Origin: Micromonospora sp. NBC_01796
GTDB taxonomy: Bacteria > Actinomycetota > Actinomycetes > Mycobacteriales > Micromonosporaceae
Direction of reading: 5' to 3'
NCBI RefSeq assembly: GCF_035917455.1
Contig: NZ_CP109078.1
Location: forward strand, 8,230,001 to 8,294,000
DNA length: 64,000 nucleotides
Below, piece after piece: positions 26,969-34,474 of the stretch. Position numbers and translations under genes: made by a program. A model generated the notes under the pieces. The model did not search any database. It was not told the DNA's origin and was given only the letters and a program-made list of their open reading frames with translations. The stretch's first letter is position 1. Each line of letters starts with the position of its first letter.

Positions 26969-28105
26969 GTGCACTCTCGCCTGCGCGCCGTGTTGGCCGA
27001 GCCGCACGCCCCGCACGTCCCGGCCCGGGTCTGGCGCGACTGGGTATTGATCGCCGTCCTCGCGCCGGCGATCGTGTTGGAGGGGATCGCCCGACCCGAT
27101 CTGCCGTGGCGGGTGGGCTGCGTCGTCATCGCGCTCGCGTTGCTGCCCACGCTGCTGTGGCGGCGCACGGAGCCGCTCGTGATGGTGGCGATCGCGTTCG
27201 GCTTCACGACGGTCGCCCCGCTCGTGCTGCCCGGCGATGCCTGTCAGATGTTCACGACGAGCTTTCTGGTCCTGTTGACCTACTCACTGTTCCGTTGGGG
27301 CTCCGGCCGGGATGCGATGATCGGTTCGCTCTTCGTGGTGACCAAGGTGGCCGCCGCCGGCCTGGTCGGCTCGATCGACGGCAGCGAGTTGGTCGCCGGG
27401 TTCGCGGTGATGTTCGCCGCCGCCACCCTGGGCATCGCGATCCGCTTCGGCGCCGCCGCCCGAGTGCGCGAGCTTGACCAGGCCAAACTACTGGAACGCG
27501 AACGGCTCGCCCGTGACCTCCACGACACGGTGGCACACCACGTGTCGGCGATGGCGATCCGCGCGCAGGCCGGCATCGCCGCCTCGGCCGGCCAGCCCGG
27601 TGCCGCCGTCGAGGCACTCCGCGTGATCGAGGCCGAGGCGTCCCGCGCGCTCGCCGAGATGCGCACAATCGTCCGCGTCCTGCGCCGCGACCAGCCCGCC
27701 GACCTGGCGCCCAACCCACGGCTCGCCGACATCCAACGGCTCGCCGGCCGCTTCCACACCGGCCCGGCCGTCAACGTCGACATCCGCGGCGACCTCGACA
27801 ACCTCCCGCCCACGGTCGGCTCCGCGCTCTACCGCCTGGCCCAGGAGTCGATCACCAACGCCCGCCGCCACGCCCGCCACGCCACCCGCATCGAGGTCAG
27901 CGTCGCGGCCGACGACACCTCCGTACACCTGCGGGTCAGCGACGACGGCGAGGCCGCCGCCGGCCCCGCCGGCTCGCCCGGCTTCGGCCTGATGGGCATG
28001 ATCGAGCGTGCCGACCTGCTCGGCGGCACCTGCGAGGCCGGCCCCAACCCCGACCGTGGATGGACCGTCACGGCGGTGCTCCCCCGCGCGGGAGTCGGCG
28101 CGTGA
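26969..28105 (+). CDS. NarL-type sensor histidine kinase
   Basis: 378 residues. About five membrane helices fill residues 20-160, with almost no extracytoplasmic loop, so the signal is probably sensed in or at the membrane. HisKA_3 follows (ERLARDLHDTVAHHVSAMAI), and the HATPase domain has LAQESITNARRHA and VSDDGEAAA-GFGLMGMIERADLL. GTG 26969 is supported by a leaderless -10 box. The stop overlaps the regulator start (GTGA). A likely target is the DUF2306 membrane gene just downstream. Confidence 0.9.
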   Translation: MHSRLRAVLAEPHAPHVPARVWRDWVLIAVLAPAIVLEGIARPDLPWRVGCVVIALALLPTLLWRRTEPLVMVAIAFGFTTVAPLVLPGDACQMFTTSFLVLLTYSLFRWGSGRDAMIGSLFVVTKVAAAGLVGSIDGSELVAGFAVMFAAATLGIAIRFGAAARVRELDQAKLLERERLARDLHDTVAHHVSAMAIRAQAGIAASAGQPGAAVEALRVIEAEASRALAEMRTIVRVLRRDQPADLAPNPRLADIQRLAGRFHTGPAVNVDIRGDLDNLPPTVGSALYRLAQESITNARRHARHATRIEVSVAADDTSVHLRVSDDGEAAAGPAGSPGFGLMGMIERADLLGGTCEAGPNPDRGWTVTAVLPRAGVGA

Positions 28106-28764
28106 CGGTGCGCGTGCTCGTCGCGGACGACCAGGAAATCGTCCGTACCGGCCTCACCATCATCCTGAACGCACAGCCCGGCATCGAGGTCGTCGGCGAG
28201 GCCGGCGACGGGCGCCGGGCGGTCGAGCTCGCCCGCCGACTCCGCCCCGACGTGTGCCTCCTCGACATCCGCATGCCCGGCATGGACGGCATCGAGGCCA
28301 CTCGGGCGCTCGCCGGTCCATCGGTCGCGGAGCCGCTCGCGGTGGTCGTCATCACGACCTTCGATCTCGATGACTACGTGTACGAGGCTCTGCGCGCCGG
28401 CGCCCGCGGTTTCCTGCTCAAGGAAGCCGGCCCCGACCTGCTCAGCCAGGCCGTCCACGCGGCCGCCAACGGGGACGCGCTGATCGCGCCGAGCGTCACC
28501 ACGCGTCTACTTAAGGCGTTCGCCGACTCGGGTCCTGCTTCGCCGTTGAAGCAGCCGATCGAGGCGCTCACCGACCGGGAGGAACAGGTGCTGCTCGCGG
28601 TCGCCCGGGGGCGTACCAACAAGGAGATCGCCGACGAGCTCTACGTCACGTTGAGCACCGTCAAGTCGCACATCACCAGCGTGATGACCAAGCTCGGTGT
28701 GCGTAACCGGGTCGAGATCGCGATGTGGGCGTACGAGACGAACCGCACCCGGGGACGCGGGTAA
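28102..28764 (+). CDS. NarL/LuxR-family response regulator
   Basis: 220 residues. Receiver: VLVADDQEIVRTGL, phospho-Asp in CLLDIRMPGMDG, conserved Lys in FLLKEAGPD. LuxR helix-turn-helix: LTDREEQVLLAVARGRTNKE and STVKSHITSVMTKL. GTG 28102 overlaps the kinase stop by 4 bases. Together they form a complete two-component system unrelated in sequence detail to the one at 6.2-8.0 kb. Confidence 0.93.
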   Translation: MTVRVLVADDQEIVRTGLTIILNAQPGIEVVGEAGDGRRAVELARRLRPDVCLLDIRMPGMDGIEATRALAGPSVAEPLAVVVITTFDLDDYVYEALRAGARGFLLKEAGPDLLSQAVHAAANGDALIAPSVTTRLLKAFADSGPASPLKQPIEALTDREEQVLLAVARGRTNKEIADELYVTLSTVKSHITSVMTKLGVRNRVEIAMWAYETNRTRGRG

Positions 28765-28904
28765 CGGCACCTGCCTCCCGGCCGAGCAGCGGGCGGGTCG
28801 GCGACTGGCGCCGAAAGTACGACGACGGCGTACGACCATGAGCCGCCCGATCGCGGCCCATGTGTCGATGAACCAGAGTGAGTGCGGCGGACACCATCGA
28901 TGGC

Positions 28905-29579
28905 ATGACAATTCGCGAGTGGCGGCTGCCGGCCGCGTTGATCCTGCTGAGCCTGATACCGGTCATCGCCGGCGCGGCACGGCTGACCGAGCTGGGCACC
29001 GGACCGGAGGTCACCCCGGCGAACGCCCGCTTCGTCGCCGATCCGCTGCCGGTGGTGCTGCACATCGTCGGCGCGGTGGTCTACACGATCCTCGGCGCGT
29101 TCCAGTTCGTACCGAGCCTGCGCCGCCGCCGTTGGCACCGCCTCGCCGGCCGGGTCCTCGTCCCCTGCGGGCTGGCGGTCGCCCTCTCCGGCCTGTGGAT
29201 GACGTTCGCGTACGACCTGCCGGCCCACGACAACGACGTGCTCGCCGGCATGCGACTCGTCTTCGGCTCGGCCATGGCCGCCTCGATCCTGCTCGGCCTC
29301 GCCGCCGTGCTACGCCGCGACTTCACCCGACACCGGGCGTGGATGGTGCGCGGCTACGCGATCGGCATCGGCGCCGGCACGCAGGCGTTCACGAACGCGC
29401 CGTACCTCCTGGCGACCGGTGAACAGCCCGACGGGAACGTCCGGGCCGTCCTGGTGCTCGCCGGTTGGCTGATCAACCTTGCCGTGGCCGAGTGGTACCT
29501 GCGCCGCCCGGCCCGCGCAGCGCGTTCTCGACCGGTCCGTCGGCCACGTGCCGCTGTCGACGACACCGTTTCGCGTTGA
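28905..29579 (+). CDS. DUF2306 predicted membrane protein
   Basis: 224 residues with six to seven membrane helices. Conserved histidines occur at helix ends (VVLHIVGAVVYTILGAFQF, RRRWHRLAGRV, FTRHRAWMVRGYA), typical of DUF2306, a family resembling heme-binding membrane proteins. The function is not established. ATG 28905 is preferred; an in-frame GTG at 28878 adds nine residues. It follows the two-component genes by 140 bases in the same direction and is their most likely neighbour target. Confidence 0.82.
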   Translation: MTIREWRLPAALILLSLIPVIAGAARLTELGTGPEVTPANARFVADPLPVVLHIVGAVVYTILGAFQFVPSLRRRRWHRLAGRVLVPCGLAVALSGLWMTFAYDLPAHDNDVLAGMRLVFGSAMAASILLGLAAVLRRDFTRHRAWMVRGYAIGIGAGTQAFTNAPYLLATGEQPDGNVRAVLVLAGWLINLAVAEWYLRRPARAARSRPVRRPRAAVDDTVSR

Positions 29580-29638
29580 GATCGACGCTGGCACCGCGGC
29601 CGCAACGGACCCATGCCGGGTCCGGCGGGACGGGCGTC

Positions 29639-29644
29639 TAGCCT
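29639..29644 (+). promoter_or_regulatory. -10 box TAGCCT of the leaderless zinc-ribbon gene
   Basis: TAGCCT, six bases, then ATG 29651. Confidence 0.45.
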
Positions 29645-29650
29645 GCGCTC

Positions 29651-30025
29651 ATGCGTACGAGTCGTCGGTGCGTCAAATGTGGGTGCCCGCGTCTGTGGCA
29701 GGTCGACCCGTTCATGGTCCCCGACCCCGACAGCGGCAACGTGGTGAAGCTCCTGCCGGGAGTTACCCGACTGGCCTCCGGATCGGCGATCGGCGAGGAG
29801 ATGCGCAAGCGCATCGAGGCGGGCCGCTTCGAGGTCTGGATATGCGCCGCATGCGGATACACCGAGTGGTACGCCCTCGATGTCAACGACATGCTCGGGT
29901 GGCTCTCGCAGAATCCCCGCTCGGGCGTGCGGCACCACGACGCCGACGCCTCGGGGCGGTCAGACACCGTGGGCGAGAAGTTCCAGTCCCACCACGGCAG
30001 CGCCGAGGACGAACTCCGCGAATAG
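29651..30025 (+). CDS. Small zinc-ribbon protein
   Basis: 124 residues. Two Cys pairs, CVKCGC near residue 7 and CAACGY near residue 69, make one zinc ribbon. Between them lies a conserved-looking segment MVPDPDSGNVVKLLPG. After residue 90 the sequence is low-complexity and His/Asp-rich. Its 3' end overlaps the convergent membrane-protein gene by 66 bases, so the variable tail may be a by-product of read-through into that gene. No function is known. Confidence 0.7.
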   Translation: MRTSRRCVKCGCPRLWQVDPFMVPDPDSGNVVKLLPGVTRLASGSAIGEEMRKRIEAGRFEVWICAACGYTEWYALDVNDMLGWLSQNPRSGVRHHDADASGRSDTVGEKFQSHHGSAEDELRE

Positions 30026-30469
30026 TACGACGAGTTTCTGCCAGCCGGGCAGGCGTACTCTGCGCACGGCCAGGTAGCCGATCACCACCAGCGCCGTGAC
30101 GAGCGCGATCGTCGCCGCACGCAGCGCCGTGGTCACGGGCCATCTGTCGGCGATCGCGAGCCCGATGAAAACGAACGGAACGACGAGGGCTCCCAGTGCA
30201 CCGAAGCTCACCCGGAGCATCCTGTTCAGTTCATGTCTCGCCGGCAGCGCGGCGTGTACGGCGATGTGCGAGACCACGTCGGCGACGAACACCGCCAGCA
30301 GCGTGCCCGTCACGGCGATGAGTAGCGTCACCCCCGCCTCGGCGGCTGTCGCTCCATGCGAGCGCAGTGCCAGCACGACGGCGAGCGCGGTGAACGTGAT
30401 GTAGACACGCTCCTTCAACCGCTCGGCACGCTCCTGCGCCGCCCGGAAGCCACCACTCTCATCGGTCAT
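29960..30469 (-). CDS. Hypothetical membrane protein
   Basis: 169 residues with four predicted membrane helices (about 25-45, 50-75, 90-115, 120-165) after an acidic and charged cytoplasmic start (QERAERLKERVYI). It resembles uncharacterised four-helix membrane proteins of actinobacteria. ATG 30469 is supported by TACACT (30476-30481) six bases upstream, a leaderless promoter. It overlaps the 3' end of the zinc-ribbon gene on the other strand. Confidence 0.7.
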   Translation of the reverse strand: MTDESGGFRAAQERAERLKERVYITFTALAVVLALRSHGATAAEAGVTLLIAVTGTLLAVFVADVVSHIAVHAALPARHELNRMLRVSFGALGALVVPFVFIGLAIADRWPVTTALRAATIALVTALVVIGYLAVRRVRLPGWQKLVVLFAEFVLGAAVVGLELLAHGV

Positions 30470-30475
30470 CGCATG

Positions 30476-30481
30476 AGTGTA
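30476..30481 (-). promoter_or_regulatory. -10 box TACACT of a leaderless membrane-protein gene
   Basis: On the minus strand TACACT, six bases (CATGCG), then ATG 30469. Confidence 0.45.
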
Positions 30482-30532
30482 GGTTTCCGGGCCCGTCGGA
30501 TGAGTCACCCCGCCAGCCCCAGGGCCGGCAGG

Positions 30533-31831
30533 CTATCTCAGGGGGCGGAAGTGGTGCCGGACCGCGTAGCGGTAGACCTCCTCACCGAGTTTCGCCCCCT
30601 CGTCGTCAGCGGTACGGAAGTGGACGCCGCCCCAGATGCGCGCACCGATGAGCTCGTCGAGCGCCTGCGAGAAGCTGGTGAACTGCCTGGTTGTGCCGGA
30701 GGCGACGCTGGATCCACTGAAAGCGATGTCGTCCCGGCCGAAGAAGTACCGGTACAGCGACATCCGCGCACCGGTGCCGCAGGCGTGGCCGGAAGGGTAC
30801 TCGGGGAAGGGGGGCGTGACGAGGAGCGACTGCCAGCCCGGGTCAGCGGCCGTCCTCGGGTTCCCGTCCGTGTCGGCCAGTTGGATCGCCGTTACCGGGC
30901 GCCAGTAGCTCCAGAAGTCCTTCTGGCTGAAGCACGCCACTCCCGAGTCGGCCACGATGAGGTCGGTCATCGCAAAGAAGCGCGCGGTTTGCAGGGCGTT
31001 CAGCCGTTGGGTGGTGGCGAGCTGTCGCTTGATCTCCCAGGAGGCGGAACGTCGGTCGTGCCACCAGATCGCGGCCTCCGTCTGGTCCCGGGTGCGCACC
31101 GTGCTCGTCGCCGAGCCGACTTCCTTGACCTCGTTGAGGTCGCGGGCGTACGCGCTGCTGGTCAGGCGTGGCGGCTCGGGAATGCGGAACATCGACGCAC
31201 GGGGGATGAGGAACGGCCGCATGTGTCCGGTCCATGCGCCGTCGGAGAGGAACAGCGGCGGCGTGGGTCTCCACTGGCCGGGCCTTGTCCCGTTGCGCCA
31301 CTGCTGGTCCCCGAACGCGCCGTCGTCCTGCCGAGCGGCGACCATCGCAGCCGCGGCTCGCGCCCCGATCGTGATGCCGCCCTGCTTCGACCGCCCATCG
31401 GGAATCACGGCGAGCGCGGCGTCGTACTGTGCCCGGAGCCGCTCCTGCTGATCGGGGAAGAGGGCGGCGAGTACGCCGTGGGCGGCGGCGGCGACGGCAG
31501 CGTCCGTCGACTCGGTCCCGCTCGACCGCGGTGCGGCGAGGTACGGCTGGTACGGGGTACCGGCGATCGCGTTCACCGCGTCGTAGACGGCCCCGCTCAC
31601 CATCGCGAAGCTGCGTACCTGCTCGTTCGGTTGCTGGGCGGCGACGTCCCAGATCGCCGTCTGGGCGTTGAGGTCCCAGGTGACCACCGGATTGGGGCCG
31701 GTGCCGGAGATCGCGGCTGCGGCGGAGGGCGCCGGGAAGGTCACCGTGGACGCGACCAGCGCACCGAGCGCGAGTGTCGCGGGAATGATGCGCGACCAGG
31801 ACGTACGGCGTGTTTGGTTGCGGCTCGTCAT
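30533..31831 (-). CDS. Secreted vanadium-dependent haloperoxidase-like protein (PAP2 fold)
   Basis: 432 residues. The signal peptide ends near PSAAAA (about residue 40). The vanadate pocket motifs are complete: KDFWSYWRP (Lys-x6-Arg-Pro), YPSGHACG (Ser-Gly-His) and ARIWGGVHF (Arg-x5-His). This fold is shared by vanadium haloperoxidases and acid phosphatases; the Lys-x6-Arg-Pro plus the helical N-terminal half (DAVNAIAGTPYQPYL) favour the haloperoxidase side, but the reaction is not proven. ATG 31831 has GGGGAG five bases upstream. It stands alone, with no halogenated-metabolite genes nearby. Confidence 0.85.
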   Translation of the reverse strand: MTSRNQTRRTSWSRIIPATLALGALVASTVTFPAPSAAAAISGTGPNPVVTWDLNAQTAIWDVAAQQPNEQVRSFAMVSGAVYDAVNAIAGTPYQPYLAAPRSSGTESTDAAVAAAAHGVLAALFPDQQERLRAQYDAALAVIPDGRSKQGGITIGARAAAAMVAARQDDGAFGDQQWRNGTRPGQWRPTPPLFLSDGAWTGHMRPFLIPRASMFRIPEPPRLTSSAYARDLNEVKEVGSATSTVRTRDQTEAAIWWHDRRSASWEIKRQLATTQRLNALQTARFFAMTDLIVADSGVACFSQKDFWSYWRPVTAIQLADTDGNPRTAADPGWQSLLVTPPFPEYPSGHACGTGARMSLYRYFFGRDDIAFSGSSVASGTTRQFTSFSQALDELIGARIWGGVHFRTADDEGAKLGEEVYRYAVRHHFRPLR

Positions 31832-32013
31832 GATCTCCCCGTCGGTAGGTAATCGATGCTGGCTGTCGAATGCACACGACACAGACCGAAATCGATGACG
31901 ACCGAATATAACATCGTCGTGCCTCGATGGTTGACCGTCCGACGGCAGGTCGGGTCGCGACAGGGTGGGGGAAGGCTGCCGAGGCCGGCGACCCTCCCCC
32001 CACCTGGCGATCG
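31832..32013. other. Upstream region of the haloperoxidase gene with hairpin
   Basis: The first 90 bases contain a comparatively AT-rich stretch (CGAATATAACATCG near 31901-31914) that could hold the haloperoxidase promoter. A hairpin at 31964-32004 (GGTGGGGGAAGG with CCTCCCCCCACC, one mismatch) sits just before the gene fragment at 32015 and is placed like the terminator of the 36.5-42.1 kb gene. Confidence 0.5.
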
Positions 32014-32014
32014 A

Positions 32015-32105
32015 CTACAGCTTGCCGTCCTTGGCGACCCTGCTGGTGTCACCGTCGGGGCGGCCGGTGCCGCCCAGTTGCCGGTCGCGCACGGCCACGG
32101 GTACG
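32015..32105 (-). pseudogene. Fragment of the 3' end of the large secreted-protein gene
   Basis: On the minus strand this reads R-Q-L-G-G-T-G-R-P-D-G-D-T-S-R-V-A-K-D-G-K-L-stop, almost the same as the last 22 residues of the 1,874-residue protein (changes G to S and N to K). The DNA identity is 68 of 71 bases between 32014-32084 and 36476-36546. Weaker similarity extends a few codons upstream (VAVRD against VAANDG). No gene body is attached and the upstream sequence has no homologous domain, so it is a remnant or a duplicated 3' end. Confidence 0.75.
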
Positions 32106-32169
32106 CGTCGCGCGCCGACAGGTAGGAGGGGCGCCGCGTAGGAGCCGATCACCGCCGAAGGTCCGCTCT

Positions 32170-32904
32170 TCAGTCGGACATCCGAACAGGCCGATCTGGG
32201 CGCGTCGAACGGATGGAGCTCAGTACGGCGGGGTCGACGTACTGCGGACGGATGGAGCTCAGTACGGCGGGGTCGACGTACTGCGGGTCGAGCGGAACAA
32301 CGGAATCCTGCGGATCCTCGACATCGAGATCCTCGTCGAGCGCTTCGGCCAGGTCCGCGAAGGCGTCCTCGGCGGGCTTGAGCTCGGCGAGCAGTTCGAC
32401 CAGCGGCCGCTTGCCGACGAAACGTACCCGGCCCTTACTCACCGCCAGCAGCGCCAACGGTGAATCCGGATCGCGTCGGGGCAGCATGCCCACAGCGTCC
32501 TCCCAGAACAGGACGTAGTCGTCCGGGCCGTCGTCCTTGACTTCAGCGGCGCCGGCCAGCATCAGCAAAAGGCGCCGCACGGTTGTCTCCCAGGCACCGG
32601 AGTAACCAACCGTCCACAGAAATGCCTCCAACGCGCCATCCCGATAGCGCAGCACAGTGAGCACCTCGTCGCCGTTCGCAGTGCAACTGGCAGCAACCCG
32701 CCCCGCGAGGAGCTGGCGAGGAGTCAGATCGGTCTCGGTGTCTCCCCAGTCGGCCTGCCCCTCGCGGTCGCCCCAGTACCAGCCGACAAACGTGTCAGCC
32801 GGGTTCTCGATGACCGCCGCAGACGTTATCGGGACGTCAAGCCACGAGTCGAAGCCCTTCCGGGGCATGGAAATCCGCGCCGCAGTGACAAACGTAAAGG
32901 ACAC
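32170..32904 (-). CDS. Hypothetical protein with duplicated C-terminal 13-residue repeat
   Basis: 244 residues, soluble, acidic. The N-terminal 190 residues look globular (DTFVGWYWGDREGQADWGDT, DDYVLFWEDAVGMLPRRD). The family is not recognised. The C-terminus contains PQYVDPAVLSSIR twice in a row, encoded by an exact 39-bp tandem duplication, a recent event. GTG 32904 has AGGAG six bases upstream. It is monocistronic, in a region of small unconnected genes. Confidence 0.7.
   Translation of the reverse strand: MSFTFVTAARISMPRKGFDSWLDVPITSAAVIENPADTFVGWYWGDREGQADWGDTETDLTPRQLLAGRVAASCTANGDEVLTVLRYRDGALEAFLWTVGYSGAWETTVRRLLLMLAGAAEVKDDGPDDYVLFWEDAVGMLPRRDPDSPLALLAVSKGRVRFVGKRPLVELLAELKPAEDAFADLAEALDEDLDVEDPQDSVVPLDPQYVDPAVLSSIRPQYVDPAVLSSIRSTRPDRPVRMSD
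32209..32286. repeat. Exact 39-bp tandem duplication inside a coding region
   Basis: Positions 32209-32247 and 32248-32286 are identical. The unit length is a multiple of three, so the frame is kept and the protein gains 13 residues. Confidence 0.95.
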
Positions 32905-33021
32905 CAGGGACTCCTGACATACCGAGCGACCGTGGTCAAGAACCTAACAAGGCAGCCCCGGACCGACCTCACAGCGCATGATCAGACGCCCGGATCTGCC
33001 GCTGGCCGTGCGCGTAGGCAA

Positions 33022-33080
33022 ACGACGAGCCGTCACGCTCGGTGTTCGGCGCCCCGTGTTGCCGGCATCCTGATCTGTCG
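33022..33080. repeat. Degenerate intergenic repeat, copy 1
   Basis: About 78 percent alike over 60 bases to 36238-36296, with a shared core CGTCAC-CTCGGTGTTCG. It lies between the hypothetical gene and the F420-type reductase gene. Origin unknown; no transposase is nearby. The rest of 32905-33112 shows no gene. Confidence 0.5.
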
Positions 33081-33112
33081 ATGACAGTCCGCCGCACAGC
33101 ATGCGGGGCGGC

Positions 33113-33574
33113 TCAGTCGAAGGCGATTCGCATCAGCCTGCTGGCGGCCCAGTCGTCCAGTCGGGTCGGCCTGATGGTGCCGGGGTCGTGGGGCTGGTTG
33201 AGGTCGTCGACGATGGCTGCGATCACTGCGGCCCGTTCGGTCGGATCGGTGACCGTTGTTGCGTGCGCCGGCAGGTCTGCTCTGGTGCCGTTCTTGAGGT
33301 GGAAGGTGAAAGCGGGATTCGCTCGTAGGTTTGCGTACCAGCCGGTCGCGCCGCCGCCCGCTCCGCTGCAAAGATAGGTCGCGCCGTTGGCGCGATAGAA
33401 GAAGATCTCAATGCGCCGGTGTCGTCCGGTACGCCGCCCGGTGGTGGTGATGTCCACGATTCGTTCGCGGGTTCCGGCCGCGGGTGTGATCTCGATGGCG
33501 CGCCTGATCTCGCGCGGCAGGTGGGCAAGTGGATCAGGCGCGCCGCGCTCACCGCGCTGGTCTGCGATCCTCAT
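33113..33574 (-). CDS. Deazaflavin (F420)-dependent nitroreductase-family protein (DUF385)
   Basis: 153 residues with the split beta-barrel pattern of the Ddn family: VDITTTGRRTGRHRRIEIFF, YLCSGAGGGATGWYANLRANP and a C-terminal LDDWAASRLMRIAF. Family members reduce quinones or nitro compounds with F420H2. The ATG overlaps the SDR stop codon (ATGA), so the two are one operon. The pairing with an SDR suggests a small oxidoreductive pathway for one substrate, controlled by the divergent TetR. Confidence 0.85.
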   Translation of the reverse strand: MRIADQRGERGAPDPLAHLPREIRRAIEITPAAGTRERIVDITTTGRRTGRHRRIEIFFYRANGATYLCSGAGGGATGWYANLRANPAFTFHLKNGTRADLPAHATTVTDPTERAAVIAAIVDDLNQPHDPGTIRPTRLDDWAASRLMRIAFD

Positions 33575-34350
33575 GCGGCTTCCTTCTGCAAGGCGGGGCC
33601 GAGGAGCAGCCCCCCGTCGATGACATACTCGGCGCCGGTGATGAAGGCCGCGTGCGGCGAGGTGAGGAACAACAGCAGCGCAGTGATGTCGGCGGGCTGC
33701 CCGAGTCGCGGTACGGCGAACGGCTCGGGCGAGTAGAAGTCGGCGATCGGGGCGTCGCTGCCAGCCGCTGGCTCGGTGATGAACGGGGTGGCGACAACGC
33801 CGGGGTGGATGACATTGACGCGGATGTTGTCACGGCCCAACTCGAGGGCAGCGGTCTGAGTGAGCCCTCGAATCGCCCACTTGCTGGCGACATAGGGCGC
33901 GTAGAAGGCAGTACCGCCGAGGCTCATGGTGGAGGCGATGTTGACGATTACCCCTCCACCTGCGCGCCGCAGCGCCGGTGCGGCCGCTTTGATGCCGAGG
34001 AAGGCGCCGGTGAGATTGATGTCGAGGATGCGAGCCCACGTAGCCCGGTCGGTGGACTCGATGAGGGCCGGCGGGTTCTGTACCCCGGCGTTGTTGACCA
34101 GGACCGTGAGCGCACCGAAGGCCGTCTCGGTTTCCGCGATGGCGGCGGCCCACGACTCCTCCCGGGAGACGTCGAGGCGGACGAAATGTGCCCCGTCTCC
34201 CAGTTCGGCGGCGAGGTCGGCGCCACGCTCGGCGTTGATGTCGCCGACGACGACGTTGGCGCCTTCGGCATGCAGGGCGCGAACGTGGCTGGCTCCCTGC
34301 CCGCCGGTGCCGCCGGTCACGAGAACGGTCTGATTGGCGAAACGGGACAT
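33571..34350 (-). CDS. Short-chain dehydrogenase/reductase
   Basis: 259 residues, classical SDR. Cofactor motif TGGTGGQGAS, acidic residue in VVVGDINAE (favouring NAD), NNAG in LVNNAGVQNPP, catalytic Ser in NIASTMS and Tyr-x3-Lys in YVASKWA; PGVVATPF follows. Closest to 3-hydroxysteroid or glucose dehydrogenase-like SDRs, but the substrate is unknown. ATG 34350 has AGAGGA upstream. It heads a two-gene operon and is divergent from TetR across two operators. Confidence 0.93.
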   Translation of the reverse strand: MSRFANQTVLVTGGTGGQGASHVRALHAEGANVVVGDINAERGADLAAELGDGAHFVRLDVSREESWAAAIAETETAFGALTVLVNNAGVQNPPALIESTDRATWARILDINLTGAFLGIKAAAPALRRAGGGVIVNIASTMSLGGTAFYAPYVASKWAIRGLTQTAALELGRDNIRVNVIHPGVVATPFITEPAAGSDAPIADFYSPEPFAVPRLGQPADITALLLFLTSPHAAFITGAEYVIDGGLLLGPALQKEAA

Positions 34351-34391
34351 TCGATCCTCTGAGTGCGAGAGACGACAACCCGTAGAACCGG

Positions 34392-34415
34392 GTGGTGAGT
34401 CGCGCGACTCACCAC
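34392..34415. promoter_or_regulatory. TetR-type operator O1
   Basis: A perfect 24-bp palindrome built as GTGGTGAGTCGC plus its complement. Its core is GGTGAGT-N6-ACTCACC. It lies 42 bases upstream of the SDR start and should overlap the SDR promoter. Confidence 0.85.
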
Positions 34416-34438
34416 ACCGAAGCTACGCCGCCCGGCGT

Positions 34439-34458
34439 GGTGAGTCAACCCACTCACC
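34439..34458. promoter_or_regulatory. TetR-type operator O2
   Basis: GGTGAGT (34439-34445) and ACTCACC (34452-34458) with a 6-base spacer, the same architecture as O1, 45 bases away. It ends five bases before the TATCAT -10 box of the TetR gene, so it fits autorepression. Confidence 0.85.
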
Positions 34459-34462
34459 TCGC

Positions 34463-34468
34463 TATCAT
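34463..34468 (+). promoter_or_regulatory. -10 box TATCAT of the leaderless TetR gene
   Basis: TATCAT, six bases, then ATG 34475. Confidence 0.55.
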
Positions 34469-34474
34469 GGGTGC

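Noticed and set aside
32213-32286. Possible CRISPR or satellite array in the 32.2 kb repeats
   Set aside because: Only two units, directly adjacent, in frame inside a gene; no spacers.
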